Part shown: one piece after another, positions 42,427 to 51,468 of the stretch
Numbering within the stretch: position 1 is the stretch's first letter
Layout of the letters: each line of letters opens with the position of its first letter
Assembly (NCBI GenBank): GCA_028713125.1
Contig: JAQTOU010000001.1
Coordinates: 452,273-516,272, forward strand
Source of the DNA: Elusimicrobiales bacterium
GTDB lineage: Bacteria; Elusimicrobiota; Elusimicrobia; Elusimicrobiales; UBA9959
Direction: 5' to 3'
Length of the DNA stretch: 64,000 nt
Translations under genes and position numbers: made by a program
Notes under the pieces: model-generated
What the model saw: only the letters and a program-made list of their open reading frames with translations
The model's database searches: none
What the model was told of the DNA's origin: nothing

Positions 42427-43044
42427 TTACAATTTCAGAGGGGCCCGAGTACGGAATAAAGTGGAAATTGTATCAAAGATTATCTTTATATCTGTCCAAA
42501 GTGTGCGTTCTCGAACATACTTCATCTGAAGGCGCAATTTTTCCGGGCGGATAAGTTTAGTATATGCCTCGTCGGCATCGACAATACCGGAAGCAGCTAT
42601 AATCTCCCCTTCATTATGGAACTTTATTGAGGACCAGTCAGTAATGCCAGGCCTAACGGTAAGTATAACACGCTCCTCACTGGTATACATATCTACGAAC
42701 TTTTTCACTTCAGGGCGCGGTCCTACAAAACTCATGTCTCCGGTCACCACATTAATAAGCTGCGGCAGCTCATCCAGTTTAAATCTGCGCAGGAACGACC
42801 CAATACCTGTTATACGCACATCAGCCTCATGCGTAGACGCCCCCCCCTGCCGCTCTGCATCCACGCCCATGGAACGGAACTTAAAGGTGCGGAAAATCCT
42901 GCCGCCATACCCGATTCTTTCTCCACGGTAAAAAACCGGGCCCGGGGATGTAAGTTTAATTGCAATCGCGCATACCAGTAATACAGGCGACATAACCACA
43001 AGTCCAATTAACGCTAATGTAAAATCAAATATTCTTTTAGGCAT
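42427..43044 (-). CDS. PglC-like monotopic phosphoglycosyl transferase
   Basis: A 205-residue initiating enzyme of the bacterial sugar transferase family (PF02397). It has a single N-terminal re-entrant hydrophobic segment (LALIGLVVMSPVLLVCAIAI), the SPGPVFYRGERIG and FRTFKFRSM motifs, and the catalytic-loop regions RRFKLDELPQLINVV and SFVGPRPE. It transfers sugar-1-phosphate (often a diNAcBac, GlcNAc or QuiNAc type) from UDP to undecaprenyl-phosphate and so starts the repeat unit of block B. The CapD-like dehydratase fits a 2-acetamido-6-deoxyhexose donor. Confidence 0.92.
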   Translation of the reverse strand: MPKRIFDFTLALIGLVVMSPVLLVCAIAIKLTSPGPVFYRGERIGYGGRIFRTFKFRSMGVDAERQGGASTHEADVRITGIGSFLRRFKLDELPQLINVVTGDMSFVGPRPEVKKFVDMYTSEERVILTVRPGITDWSSIKFHNEGEIIAASGIVDADEAYTKLIRPEKLRLQMKYVRERTLWTDIKIIFDTISTLFRTRAPLKL

Positions 43045-43047
43045 AAG

Positions 43048-44904
43048 TTACTCGGCTGTTTGACGAATAGGCAGCAACAAAAGTCTCCCCATCAAGTATA
43101 TCCCGAACCTCCTGGTTCGCAAAGCATAGGCCTTTAGTCTGAACCCCGCTTTTTTGGCGACAACAATTGAAGGCGGATTACTATCGCGGCTGACATACCA
43201 GAACCGCCTGTTTGATTTTCTCAATTCCGAGACGATCTTCTGCAAAGCCGATGTAGCAAGCTTTTCTCCGCGATAAGCAGGATCGGTCCAAGTGCTGCTT
43301 ATCTGCAAATCTTCCTTCGCCATAAAAGGCCAACGGAAATAGCCGGGGAGTATGACTGACCGATGTATAAATCTGTTCCCATGTTTGATGTAGAGAACAG
43401 CGTAATCCTGATTAATGAAGATACCGCATTTAAGGAATAGCCACCAAACAAACCCACGCACGCCAAACGTAGGGGGCATCACGGAAAAGCCTCTAGGCCT
43501 CCACCAGACAAACTCCAGTTCTTCCGCAAGGACTGGATCATACTCACTCCCTTCTGATGAATATGCCACAAAACATACGTTTGAAGCCTGAGGGCCCTCG
43601 TGATGCCTGCGCAATACCTCATCAAAAGGAACCAAGCGGACTGGCTCTCGTTGTGCCCGCAAAGCAACCGTTTCAATGTGCGCCAAAAGATGAGGATAAA
43701 TAACGTCCGCGGAGAATTTAGTGTTAAAAAGTTTTTTTGCTCGGGCTGCCGCAGACAGCCGCTCAGGCTCATTACTCATCAAATCCAGAATGGTTTTATA
43801 CAAATCCGCTGAAGAGAGAACATCATAGGAATAGCCGCAATGCTCTGAACGCAGCAGCTCTTTAGCCTCTCCTTCCAGACTTGACAATACAGGAAGCCCG
43901 AACGAAAAGTACTCGAACAGTTTATTTGGAAGGCTCTGCGGCGCTTTACTTGCATACGCCGCCAGCCCCAACTTAGCGGAACGGCCAAGAAATTCAATTT
44001 TAGCCGCATTTACCCAGCCGGTAAAAACGATATTTGGAACCCCCTCGGCCATTTTCTGCCATAACCGAGTTTTATCGCCGGACCCTGAAAAAACAAATTG
44101 GATATTATCGTGCCCCATTAACGATAATTTTTTTGCGGCTAGTATTACAGGAGCCAAATCATATGTTTTCCCAAAAGCACCGACAAACCAACATATAAAT
44201 TTGGCCGGGTCCACGCCATTATCGCGCAACTCCTTTTCGGTTTTTTGTAATTCCGAAGGAGTCGAAACTCCCGGTTTGTATCCCAAAGGGAACACCGCAT
44301 CTGGTATACGCTGCTCCAACCCTGCTTTCCGAAGCGCCCATTTTAAATACCACTCGGATATCCCTATGATGCCGGTTGAACGCTTTAAAGTCATTACGGC
44401 AAGGGTGTTCATTGGAGTTAAGGCCAGCTTTGCAAATCCTTTTAAAACCGGTGGGAGAACCTCGGCAAAAATATCGGGCCACAGGTCCCGAACATCAACA
44501 AGGACGGGGATTCCACGTTCATTTCCATAATCGACGCACATTGAAGCAAGCTCAATTGTGGGGAAAGCGGCCAATATTATGTCAGGGAGTTCTGTTTCTT
44601 GGCGTATCCAGTTATAAAAAGTGAAGGAAATCTGTTTATGGTCCCAAATCCTTGAAAAGGAGATATTCTTCGAATAACCGGTCCCATGTATTAACCTGAT
44701 ATCCAGGCCATTTTCCAACTTTACAGAGGTATGTGTTTGAAACAAGTGTTTTTTCTTGAAATGGTCAAAGGTAGAGGTCCACCAGACAACCTGATGCCCT
44801 TTTTCGACAAGGTAGTTCGCTAATGCGCCTGTACGGTGCAATCTCTCCTTGTTCGTAGAATCTATCGGGACTGGCTCGCCGATAGTGACCAGCCATATTT
44901 TCAT
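43048..44904 (-). CDS. GT4 glycosyltransferase fused to a GNAT-like acetyltransferase
   Basis: A 618-residue protein from ATG 44904 (ATGA overlap; the track adds 15). Residues about 1-400 form a WbuB-like GT4: IPVLVDVRDLWPD, WFVGAFGKTYDLAPVI, FVFSGSGDK and NKLFEYFSFGLPVLSS. Residues about 470-610 look like a GNAT domain: DPAYRGEKLATSALQKIV is the R/Q-x-x-G-x-A-type CoA motif, followed by SRDSNPPSIVVAKKAGF. The enzyme may therefore add a sugar and acetylate it, or acetylate the product of a neighbour. The C-terminal assignment is less certain than the GT4. Confidence 0.82.
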   Translation of the reverse strand: MKIWLVTIGEPVPIDSTNKERLHRTGALANYLVEKGHQVVWWTSTFDHFKKKHLFQTHTSVKLENGLDIRLIHGTGYSKNISFSRIWDHKQISFTFYNWIRQETELPDIILAAFPTIELASMCVDYGNERGIPVLVDVRDLWPDIFAEVLPPVLKGFAKLALTPMNTLAVMTLKRSTGIIGISEWYLKWALRKAGLEQRIPDAVFPLGYKPGVSTPSELQKTEKELRDNGVDPAKFICWFVGAFGKTYDLAPVILAAKKLSLMGHDNIQFVFSGSGDKTRLWQKMAEGVPNIVFTGWVNAAKIEFLGRSAKLGLAAYASKAPQSLPNKLFEYFSFGLPVLSSLEGEAKELLRSEHCGYSYDVLSSADLYKTILDLMSNEPERLSAAARAKKLFNTKFSADVIYPHLLAHIETVALRAQREPVRLVPFDEVLRRHHEGPQASNVCFVAYSSEGSEYDPVLAEELEFVWWRPRGFSVMPPTFGVRGFVWWLFLKCGIFINQDYAVLYIKHGNRFIHRSVILPGYFRWPFMAKEDLQISSTWTDPAYRGEKLATSALQKIVSELRKSNRRFWYVSRDSNPPSIVVAKKAGFRLKAYALRTRRFGIYLMGRLLLLPIRQTAE

Positions 44905-45569
44905 GCTCCAACCCCTGTCATTAAACCAGACCCAGAGAGTCTGATCCACTCTTTAGAATCAGGTTTGAATTTTTTAATAATTTTATTCTTACCGACACAA
45001 ATAGTTCCGGGCGGGACAATGCCGGTAACAATCGCGCCAGCAGCAACTATGCTGCCATCGCCAATGTTTGCACCGCCAAAAATCATTGCGTTTTCGCCAA
45101 CCCAGACATTGTTCCCTATATATATATCCCCACGCTGGAACAATTCTCTATTTATCGGGATAGACGCAGGCAATGCGCATTCAGGACCGCTATACCGCCC
45201 GTGATCATGATCAATGACCAAGATCTTGCTTCCAAAAAGGACATTATCCCCAATATGTATATGCCCGATCGCTCCGATATGAAGCATATCGCCAAAGTGA
45301 GCGGATTTGCCTATTTCGATCCGTGGGCGAAACTCCTGTCCTTTATACTTGCTATAAGCCTCAACGCGGCAATAAACACCAAATGAGACCTCCCCGTGGA
45401 AGACCACATGTTTACGCCCAATCAATCTAAACCCCTCGCCACAAGTATTTCCCCTGCCAAGCAATAGGAAGCCCCTACCCCTAAGCAAGACTGAGCGGAC
45501 AGCCCTGGCAATAAAATTCACTGATCCTTCACAGAAAAATAAATCCACATAATTACTGAATATATTCAT
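44901..45569 (-). CDS. Hexapeptide-repeat O-acetyltransferase (WbbJ-like)
   Basis: A 222-residue left-handed beta-helix acyltransferase. Hexapeptide repeats run through IEIGKSAHFGDMLHIGAIGH, IHIGDNVLFGSKI and, C-terminally, GDIYIGNNVWVGENAMIFG and ANIGDGSIVAAGAIVT. The catalytic histidine lies in LVIDHDHGRYSG, typical of WbbJ/maltose O-acetyltransferases. It would O-acetylate a sugar of the block B repeat unit. It is coupled by ATGA to the GT4-GNAT gene, so two acetylation activities may act on this glycan. Confidence 0.88.
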   Translation of the reverse strand: MNIFSNYVDLFFCEGSVNFIARAVRSVLLRGRGFLLLGRGNTCGEGFRLIGRKHVVFHGEVSFGVYCRVEAYSKYKGQEFRPRIEIGKSAHFGDMLHIGAIGHIHIGDNVLFGSKILVIDHDHGRYSGPECALPASIPINRELFQRGDIYIGNNVWVGENAMIFGGANIGDGSIVAAGAIVTGIVPPGTICVGKNKIIKKFKPDSKEWIRLSGSGLMTGVGA

Positions 45570-45595
45570 AATTTATTCTCAGCAAGAGCCGTAAT

Positions 45596-46822
45596 TCATT
45601 GGAGAAGTGGTGCCCACAATTTCCTGGATACTAAAGCCACAATAAAGAATAAGAGGATCATTGCCCCATAAGTAAATATATTCCCGTAATTCACATAAAA
45701 GGAAAACACAAGCGTTAAAAACGCGACAATATAATTTACAACTGGATGTTTCTTCTGCATAAGGGTTCCGACTCGCAAAAGGATGCTCGCAAGCAATATC
45801 GGCAATATAGCAATTCCTATATAGCCGAAATTTCGCCAAACGTCTCCGACAATGCCGACAGGAGTGATGTACATTGAATTATCATTATATGTTCCGACAT
45901 ATTCACCAGTTATAAAGGATGTAAGCCTGGAATATCTAAGGAGAAGGCAGCCATTCCAGCCATCGAATGCATTAAAACAGTCTCTACAAGACATATTTAA
46001 AGGATCAAGCCAAATCCGATTTAATGCCACAGCATAAGATTGCTCCTTAATTACACCAAAGTCGAACTCCGTAAGGTTATGCTGCAGCATTGTAACTACC
46101 GCGCCAACCAATGGAAGAAGAACTATTAACACCGGCAGATAAACAGTGAAAAATCTGGAATTGGTGGGCGTATAAATATACAGACAAAACATCAAAGTAA
46201 CAAGCGCCAACAATACAGGTCCACGGTCCAGTGTAAGGACAGAAGCCAATAGCAAGGTCGGCAGCACAAGTACAAATAAAATTTTATCCCTTCTTGCCCG
46301 TCCATAATAATATGCTACAGCCGCATAAATTAAAGACAAAGGAAGCAGCACACGTCTAGCAAGTTCAAGCGGGATTTGGAATATTCTAGAATCGTCATCG
46401 TAACCTAGAAATCTAAAAGTGTTAGCATCCAAATCACTACCTAATAAGAACAGTTTATTACGGCCGGAAAAAAAAGCATAATAAATAACATATGCGGCAC
46501 TGCACAGGACAAAGAAAATAGCAAACTTATAGAGTTTTGCGTAGATTTTATCATCCGCTGCTAATATTGTGGGCAATCTAATCAGCAACTTTTTCCTAAA
46601 AAACAAAAGGCCTGGCAGCAAATACGCGAATAGGAATATTGAGGCAATTGTTAGGTAGTTGTTGGTATAACAAAAGTTTAAGTCCGTCCCGCCAAAAGCA
46701 AGATACAGAACCGCAATATAGTAAAAAATAAAATGCACCAATAAAAAAATAAGGTAAGGACTAGGAAGTCTCTTTTGGCCAGGAAGGACAGGACTTAAAA
46801 TCTCGTTATTATTTGACATCAT
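45596..46822 (-). CDS. Wzy-like O-antigen/repeat-unit polymerase
   Basis: A 408-residue polytopic membrane protein from ATG 46822 (ATG 46819 also possible; the 485-aa track ORF runs back through the WbsX gene). About 10-12 hydrophobic segments flank a long loop with conserved-looking NRIWLDPLNMSCRDCF and an R-rich segment. Sequence is typically poorly conserved among Wzy proteins, so the call rests on topology, size and position between glycosyltransferases beside a Wzx. It polymerises lipid-linked repeat units in the periplasm. The gene is markedly AT-rich compared with blocks A and C. Confidence 0.72.
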   Translation of the reverse strand: MMSNNNEILSPVLPGQKRLPSPYLIFLLVHFIFYYIAVLYLAFGGTDLNFCYTNNYLTIASIFLFAYLLPGLLFFRKKLLIRLPTILAADDKIYAKLYKFAIFFVLCSAAYVIYYAFFSGRNKLFLLGSDLDANTFRFLGYDDDSRIFQIPLELARRVLLPLSLIYAAVAYYYGRARRDKILFVLVLPTLLLASVLTLDRGPVLLALVTLMFCLYIYTPTNSRFFTVYLPVLIVLLPLVGAVVTMLQHNLTEFDFGVIKEQSYAVALNRIWLDPLNMSCRDCFNAFDGWNGCLLLRYSRLTSFITGEYVGTYNDNSMYITPVGIVGDVWRNFGYIGIAILPILLASILLRVGTLMQKKHPVVNYIVAFLTLVFSFYVNYGNIFTYGAMILLFFIVALVSRKLWAPLLQ

Positions 46823-47975
46823 TAATACTATTTCTGACAGCTTCGAGGTATGCATGGCCATTTCTCGCGTCTGGCTCCAAATAGGCCCCTTCTCCCCACT
46901 CATTCCAAGCATTGATAAGAATGAGTTTGTTTTCACACTGGCCGTTAACCAAATGGGCCAGTTTCCGGAAATAATGTTCAAAAACCTCCGGGCTAACTCC
47001 AGTAAATATTTTGGCCCTGTTCTTATACCTGGCTGTATTATCAAAATCGACAAATGCTCCAGGGATAAGGTCCTTACCTTTATATTTCAGGCATTGTGTT
47101 TGGGCTATTATTTTATCCCAATGCTCGCTGTAATCCAGAAAAGTCGGACGCTCCTTCTTCATCCCTTGCAGCTTATATGCCACTTTTTTTAATGGATCCG
47201 GAATATTTCTAACAAATGATGAAAACCAGGAGCCCAACTCCCGCAATTTAATACTATCGCTTAAATCAGAAGAATTATATATTGAGGTGCCTGGCTGGAA
47301 AAGCGTAATCGAATCTATACTGGATAAAAAATCGTAGTTAGAAGGATTATGAGAGATCAATCCGGAAATATGGATCTCATGATTGGTTTCGCGAAGAATA
47401 TACTCGCGCAGTTCATCAACAAACACTGAAAAGCCAGGAATGCTTGCGGGCTGATAAATCTGAAGGAGGTATTTACCATCAAGAGTGACATATCTCGCGT
47501 CAGACATGGCTTTAGCAAGATACCTATAATGGTTTTCTCTTTCTGAAGAATGACTTTCGTAAGACTGGCGGATTAACATATCGCTGGCAGCGCTGCTATT
47601 CTTCCAACATCTTGTCCATGAATGATTTGCCCAGCAGAGATAAAAACTTGTATCTATCCACTTATTAGCCAAAATGATATCTATCGGACTGGACAAAAGA
47701 CGCACCCCGGAATACCAATAATGATAAATGCCAAAGCCATTAATACCATAAGATTTGGCCAGCGCAGCTTGCGCGGCAATAGCCTCTGGTTTGCTCAAAT
47801 CGTAATAGTTTCCGGATGAAGGAACCCGGGGCTGATAATGACCCGGGTATAAAGGAAGAGCCTTCCGAACATTATCCCACTCAGTAAAACCCTTACCCCA
47901 CCAGATATTATTTTCCTGGGTTTCATGGAATTGGGGCAAGTAATATGCGTAGATCTTAAGTTTTGATTTTCCCAT
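46809..47975 (-). CDS. WbsX-like glycan-synthesis protein (GH99-like)
   Basis: A 388-residue WbsX-family protein (PF14307), with the diagnostic YAYYLPQFHETQENNIWWG, GFTEWDNVRKALPLYPGHYQ, GINGFGIYHYWYSG, CWANHSWTRCW and, near the end, INAWNEWGEGAYLEPD. The fold resembles GH99-type glycoside hydrolases, though WbsX proteins are counted as glycosyltransferase-like in O-antigen clusters; the reaction is not settled. ATG 47975 is preferred over the TTG at 47987. It overlaps the polymerase gene by about 14 nt. AT-rich. Confidence 0.85.
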   Translation of the reverse strand: MGKSKLKIYAYYLPQFHETQENNIWWGKGFTEWDNVRKALPLYPGHYQPRVPSSGNYYDLSKPEAIAAQAALAKSYGINGFGIYHYWYSGVRLLSSPIDIILANKWIDTSFYLCWANHSWTRCWKNSSAASDMLIRQSYESHSSERENHYRYLAKAMSDARYVTLDGKYLLQIYQPASIPGFSVFVDELREYILRETNHEIHISGLISHNPSNYDFLSSIDSITLFQPGTSIYNSSDLSDSIKLRELGSWFSSFVRNIPDPLKKVAYKLQGMKKERPTFLDYSEHWDKIIAQTQCLKYKGKDLIPGAFVDFDNTARYKNRAKIFTGVSPEVFEHYFRKLAHLVNGQCENKLILINAWNEWGEGAYLEPDARNGHAYLEAVRNSINDVK

Positions 47976-48033
47976 AGAGAAGGACAATATCCATTAACGC
48001 TTTGCAAACAAACTCTTCCATGTTAATGTCCTA

Positions 48034-49026
48034 CTAATAAATATACGAAGCGAACAATTTCTTTATGCTGACCAAAACCATCCTTATAGGCAGGTAGACA
48101 ACTCCTATGTACAAAGATGGATGAAAACGGTACTTCTTAAGAATAGTGGACAACCCCCCATTAATATCGAATTTATACTGTTCTTTGTCTTTCCAGATAT
48201 TTGCGGTCCAGGGGATCAAGAAGCGGAACATTAATTTGGCTTTCTCATTAGATAAAGTGAGCCACGAAATCATTTTTTTTGCTTTATAATCTTCAAGCAG
48301 ACCCAGGTAATTAGTAACAAACACATCGTAAATATTGTAACCACTTTTTGATGCCGGAGGTATGGAATCGAAGATTACTGAATTGTCAATCCAAACAGAT
48401 TTTCCAAGGCTTATCTGGCGGAATAGAACTCCATTTATCAGCCGCAGCTCCCTCACTGTGTTAAAATTATCAATGGTTGTAAAATCATCCCTCCACATTC
48501 CGAAACTGCCTATCCAGGTTGAATGAAATGAAGCAATTCCCACAAAAGAATCTAGATTTTTGCAAAAGACAGAATTCGGCCCTCTAACCCGCCCATTGGA
48601 GAAAAAAACGATGTCCCTGTCTTTCACCCGCTGGGTCAGAACCCTGATAATAGTATCCAGCGTGTCGATCCGATGCATTAACGTGTCGTTATTAAGCTTA
48701 AGGAATATACCTTTCCCGTACGACATAACTCTCTCATAATTTGTGTCTACGATATTTTCCGGATTCCTGTAATAGCGAATCTTATCTGGATACAGCCGGA
48801 CGTATCTATCGGAAATCTCTTTTGTATTATCATCTGAGCAATTATCCGAGATAATAATTTCAACATCATATGTCTCACAAAATCTACGTTGGGCAATAAT
48901 TGAAAGAAGCGTCTTTTCAAGAAATATAGCTCGGTTATATGTTGGGATACATACAGACAAAATGATTCCTTTCTCACGCTCTGAGTGTGACTGCCCATTT
49001 TGGGTATTACATCTAGCACTAATCAT
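48034..49026 (-). CDS. GT2-family glycosyltransferase
   Basis: A 330-residue GT2 enzyme: ILSVCIPTYNRAIFLEKTLL, VEIIISDNCSDDNTKEISDR and GIFLKLNNDTLM at the position of the DxD metal site, where an NND variant replaces the acidic pair. The rest resembles abequosyl/rhamnosyltransferase-type GT2 proteins of O-antigen loci, and the C-terminus is basic. It overlaps the Wzx gene stop by 8 nt. AT-rich like its neighbours. Sugar specificity cannot be assigned. Confidence 0.8.
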   Translation of the reverse strand: MISARCNTQNGQSHSEREKGIILSVCIPTYNRAIFLEKTLLSIIAQRRFCETYDVEIIISDNCSDDNTKEISDRYVRLYPDKIRYYRNPENIVDTNYERVMSYGKGIFLKLNNDTLMHRIDTLDTIIRVLTQRVKDRDIVFFSNGRVRGPNSVFCKNLDSFVGIASFHSTWIGSFGMWRDDFTTIDNFNTVRELRLINGVLFRQISLGKSVWIDNSVIFDSIPPASKSGYNIYDVFVTNYLGLLEDYKAKKMISWLTLSNEKAKLMFRFLIPWTANIWKDKEQYKFDINGGLSTILKKYRFHPSLYIGVVYLPIRMVLVSIKKLFASYIY

Positions 49027-50419
49027 ACTGAACCCCGCCAGCCGCTATAAAACCAGAAGAGTGCCACCGGGAACGACAATAAGCGAACACTATACTTCCC
49101 CAGATCAGACCAACAAGCGCAAGGACGGCATACAGAGCAGCAATAGATAATGCCGTATAATGAGAAAATCCGAAAAGGCCGATAGACATAGAAACCGCAA
49201 TAAAAATTGAATTCGCAAGAAATGGTTCACGCTTATGCGCCCGCAAATAGAATGCTTCTGCGAACACAATTTGGTTAATAACTGAGGAGGAGCAAAGCAT
49301 CAGAAGTATCCTCCACTCGGGCAAGCGACCAGCAAACCGCGGAATCCAGTCTGCAAGATGTGGAACCAAAAGAATCGCAATTACAGATCCAGTTATTGCC
49401 GCAATAACAGCTTGCGGCATAGCTTTCCAAAACAGAGAATCCATGGATTTCCATTCTCGCTTTGAAGCCATTTGCCCCCAGATTGCTGACTTGGTTGATG
49501 TCCAGTTTGTTGCGAATGTGCTAATAAATCCTGAAATGCTCATAGCCAGTCCAAAGCGCCCAGCTTCTTCTGGTCCCAATTGACGAAAGACTACCGGCAA
49601 CATAGCATTAAAAATAAACCAGCCTGACACCCAGCTTAGGGCGATGCGCCACTGAAAAGGAAACACATCTTTAATCCAATCAACCTGTATTTCTTTTCCG
49701 AGGCCTTTTGTCCCTGAGATAACATTACGCAACAATCTCCATATCAGCCAGAAGTTAAGCATTAGCGCAACAGCGCTGGCCATAGGCACGGAATATAACT
49801 TAAATCCAGCCAATAATCCGGCAATGGTTAAAAGAATCTGGGTGGCGCTGCCCCATAAGCGCACACGAATAGACTCCGCCACAAGGCCCATTCCTTCAAC
49901 AATCGCCCCCAAGCTGTTCACAAACACGCCACCAGCTGCTGCAAGAACCATTATTAACCAAGGAAATAACCAAGAGGCAGAAACGCCACCGGCAGAAGTA
50001 GAGAAGAACCAGAAACCCGCCGGGAAGAGAAGCACTGCAATAAGAAGTGAAACAATCACATACCAATACCGGATAAAACGGATCGTGGCAGAAAAACGCT
50101 CCAGGTAAATAGTAGGGCCTGATGCTCCGGATTTTAAGTCTATCTTTAAATGTGCCGTTTCATGGGCGATCATCTGGATAGCTACAGTGCCAAACCCCAT
50201 TTCAAGAAAGACCTGTAAAGCGAGTATGCTTCCGAATGTGTAATAGAACCCCTGCTCTACTGAAGTTAACCTCGTAAGTATTAACGGGATGGTTATCAGG
50301 CTGCCAGCCGTAGCAAACACCCGTGACAAAATAGAATAAAAAACAGCCTTATCAACGCCAGCCAGGCGCCGGAATCGATGAAAAGGTTCCAAAACGAATG
50401 TGGTAAATGAAAGACTCAT
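49019..50419 (-). CDS. Wzx-type O-antigen flippase
   Basis: A 466-residue polytopic protein from ATG 50419 (ATGA overlap with the SDR; the track adds 19). About 12 membrane segments, with a Wzx/RfbX-like N-terminus (AVFYSILSRVFATAGSLITI, then LTSVEQGFYYTFGSILALQV). It flips the block B undecaprenyl-linked repeat unit. With the Wzy-like protein and PglC-like enzyme nearby, block B has a full Wzx/Wzy-dependent set of its own, separate from the block A flippases. Confidence 0.85.
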   Translation of the reverse strand: MSLSFTTFVLEPFHRFRRLAGVDKAVFYSILSRVFATAGSLITIPLILTRLTSVEQGFYYTFGSILALQVFLEMGFGTVAIQMIAHETAHLKIDLKSGASGPTIYLERFSATIRFIRYWYVIVSLLIAVLLFPAGFWFFSTSAGGVSASWLFPWLIMVLAAAGGVFVNSLGAIVEGMGLVAESIRVRLWGSATQILLTIAGLLAGFKLYSVPMASAVALMLNFWLIWRLLRNVISGTKGLGKEIQVDWIKDVFPFQWRIALSWVSGWFIFNAMLPVVFRQLGPEEAGRFGLAMSISGFISTFATNWTSTKSAIWGQMASKREWKSMDSLFWKAMPQAVIAAITGSVIAILLVPHLADWIPRFAGRLPEWRILLMLCSSSVINQIVFAEAFYLRAHKREPFLANSIFIAVSMSIGLFGFSHYTALSIAALYAVLALVGLIWGSIVFAYCRSRWHSSGFIAAGGVQYD

Positions 50420-51468
50420 GAAAAACTTAATACTGTACGAGTGAAGCCGTCTTTTATTCCCACTAAAGGTTTCCACCCCAAAGCTTTTAATGCCGAGGAA
50501 TCAAGGCAAGCTTTGGGGACCGGGCTTTTTATATATCCAGGGCTGCCGTTACTAGCAGAAAACTTAACAGAAATATTTTTCTTCGGGAAAAGGCCGGCAA
50601 GGGTCCGAGCTAACTCCAGGATACTTACACAGGCGGTTTCATTACAAACATTATAAGCTTTGCCTCTTTCGCCTTTTAACAAGAGAACGAACATTCCCAA
50701 CACTGCGTCAGTTACATAACAGAAGGACCTGGAGGCAGAACCATCACTATTAAGTTCTATGTCACGACCCTCTACGATATCCCTCACAAAATCTGCAAAC
50801 ACCCGCCCGTCATCCAGGCTCAATCCGGGCCCATATGTATGGGCGAGGCGCGCGATTACGGTTGGAACCCCATATTGTGCCTGCCAAGAGGCGCAGAGCG
50901 TCTCCCCAGCCCGTTTGCTTTCGCCATAACATGACCGCACATTAACCGGGTCCAGCCAACCGTAATCCAATTCCTTAGTAGGAACTTTATTATCCGGCAC
51001 TATTCCGTATATTTCCCCCCCGCTCACGAATAAAAAGCCCTTGCTTTTGCTGTCCCTTGCAAGAGATAGAAGATTATTGGTCCCTATTATATTAGGCAAC
51101 ATAGTGCCGACCGGATCAATCCCGTAATACTTAGGGCTAGCCTGGCTTGCAGCATGAATTATGTAATCTACGGGACCTTTGATTTCCAGCGGGCCTGAGA
51201 CATCCTGCACTATTAATTCCAGATCCTTACGATCCAGGAAATCCGCAAATTTTTTCCGTGCCTTCTCCCTTGAACGAACAAGGGCCACAACTCGACATTC
51301 ACGGCCTTTTAATACTGTTTCGTTAAGAGACAGAAGTGTCGCTGCAAAATAATAAGGGATAAGGCCGGACGCGCCGGTAACAAGCACCCGGCTCGCTGCA
51401 AACTGCTCCCAGATGAAGTCCCCGTTCTTTATTATATTTTGCAGGTCTTCTTGGACTATCTTATTCAT
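50416..51468 (-). CDS. NAD-dependent SDR (UXS/dehydratase-like)
   Basis: A 350-residue extended SDR. The Rossmann motif is RVLVTGASGLIPYYFAATLL (GxSGxI), the serine motif FVSGGEIYG and the catalytic pair CYGESKRAGE (YxxxK). About 25 extra residues precede the fold. Similarity is to UDP-glucuronate decarboxylase and dTDP-glucose dehydratase-like proteins. It follows the ThDP enzyme by an ATGA overlap and is the last enzyme of the six-gene aldolase module, so its substrate may be the product of those genes. Confidence 0.82.
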   Translation of the reverse strand: MNKIVQEDLQNIIKNGDFIWEQFAASRVLVTGASGLIPYYFAATLLSLNETVLKGRECRVVALVRSREKARKKFADFLDRKDLELIVQDVSGPLEIKGPVDYIIHAASQASPKYYGIDPVGTMLPNIIGTNNLLSLARDSKSKGFLFVSGGEIYGIVPDNKVPTKELDYGWLDPVNVRSCYGESKRAGETLCASWQAQYGVPTVIARLAHTYGPGLSLDDGRVFADFVRDIVEGRDIELNSDGSASRSFCYVTDAVLGMFVLLLKGERGKAYNVCNETACVSILELARTLAGLFPKKNISVKFSASNGSPGYIKSPVPKACLDSSALKALGWKPLVGIKDGFTRTVLSFS

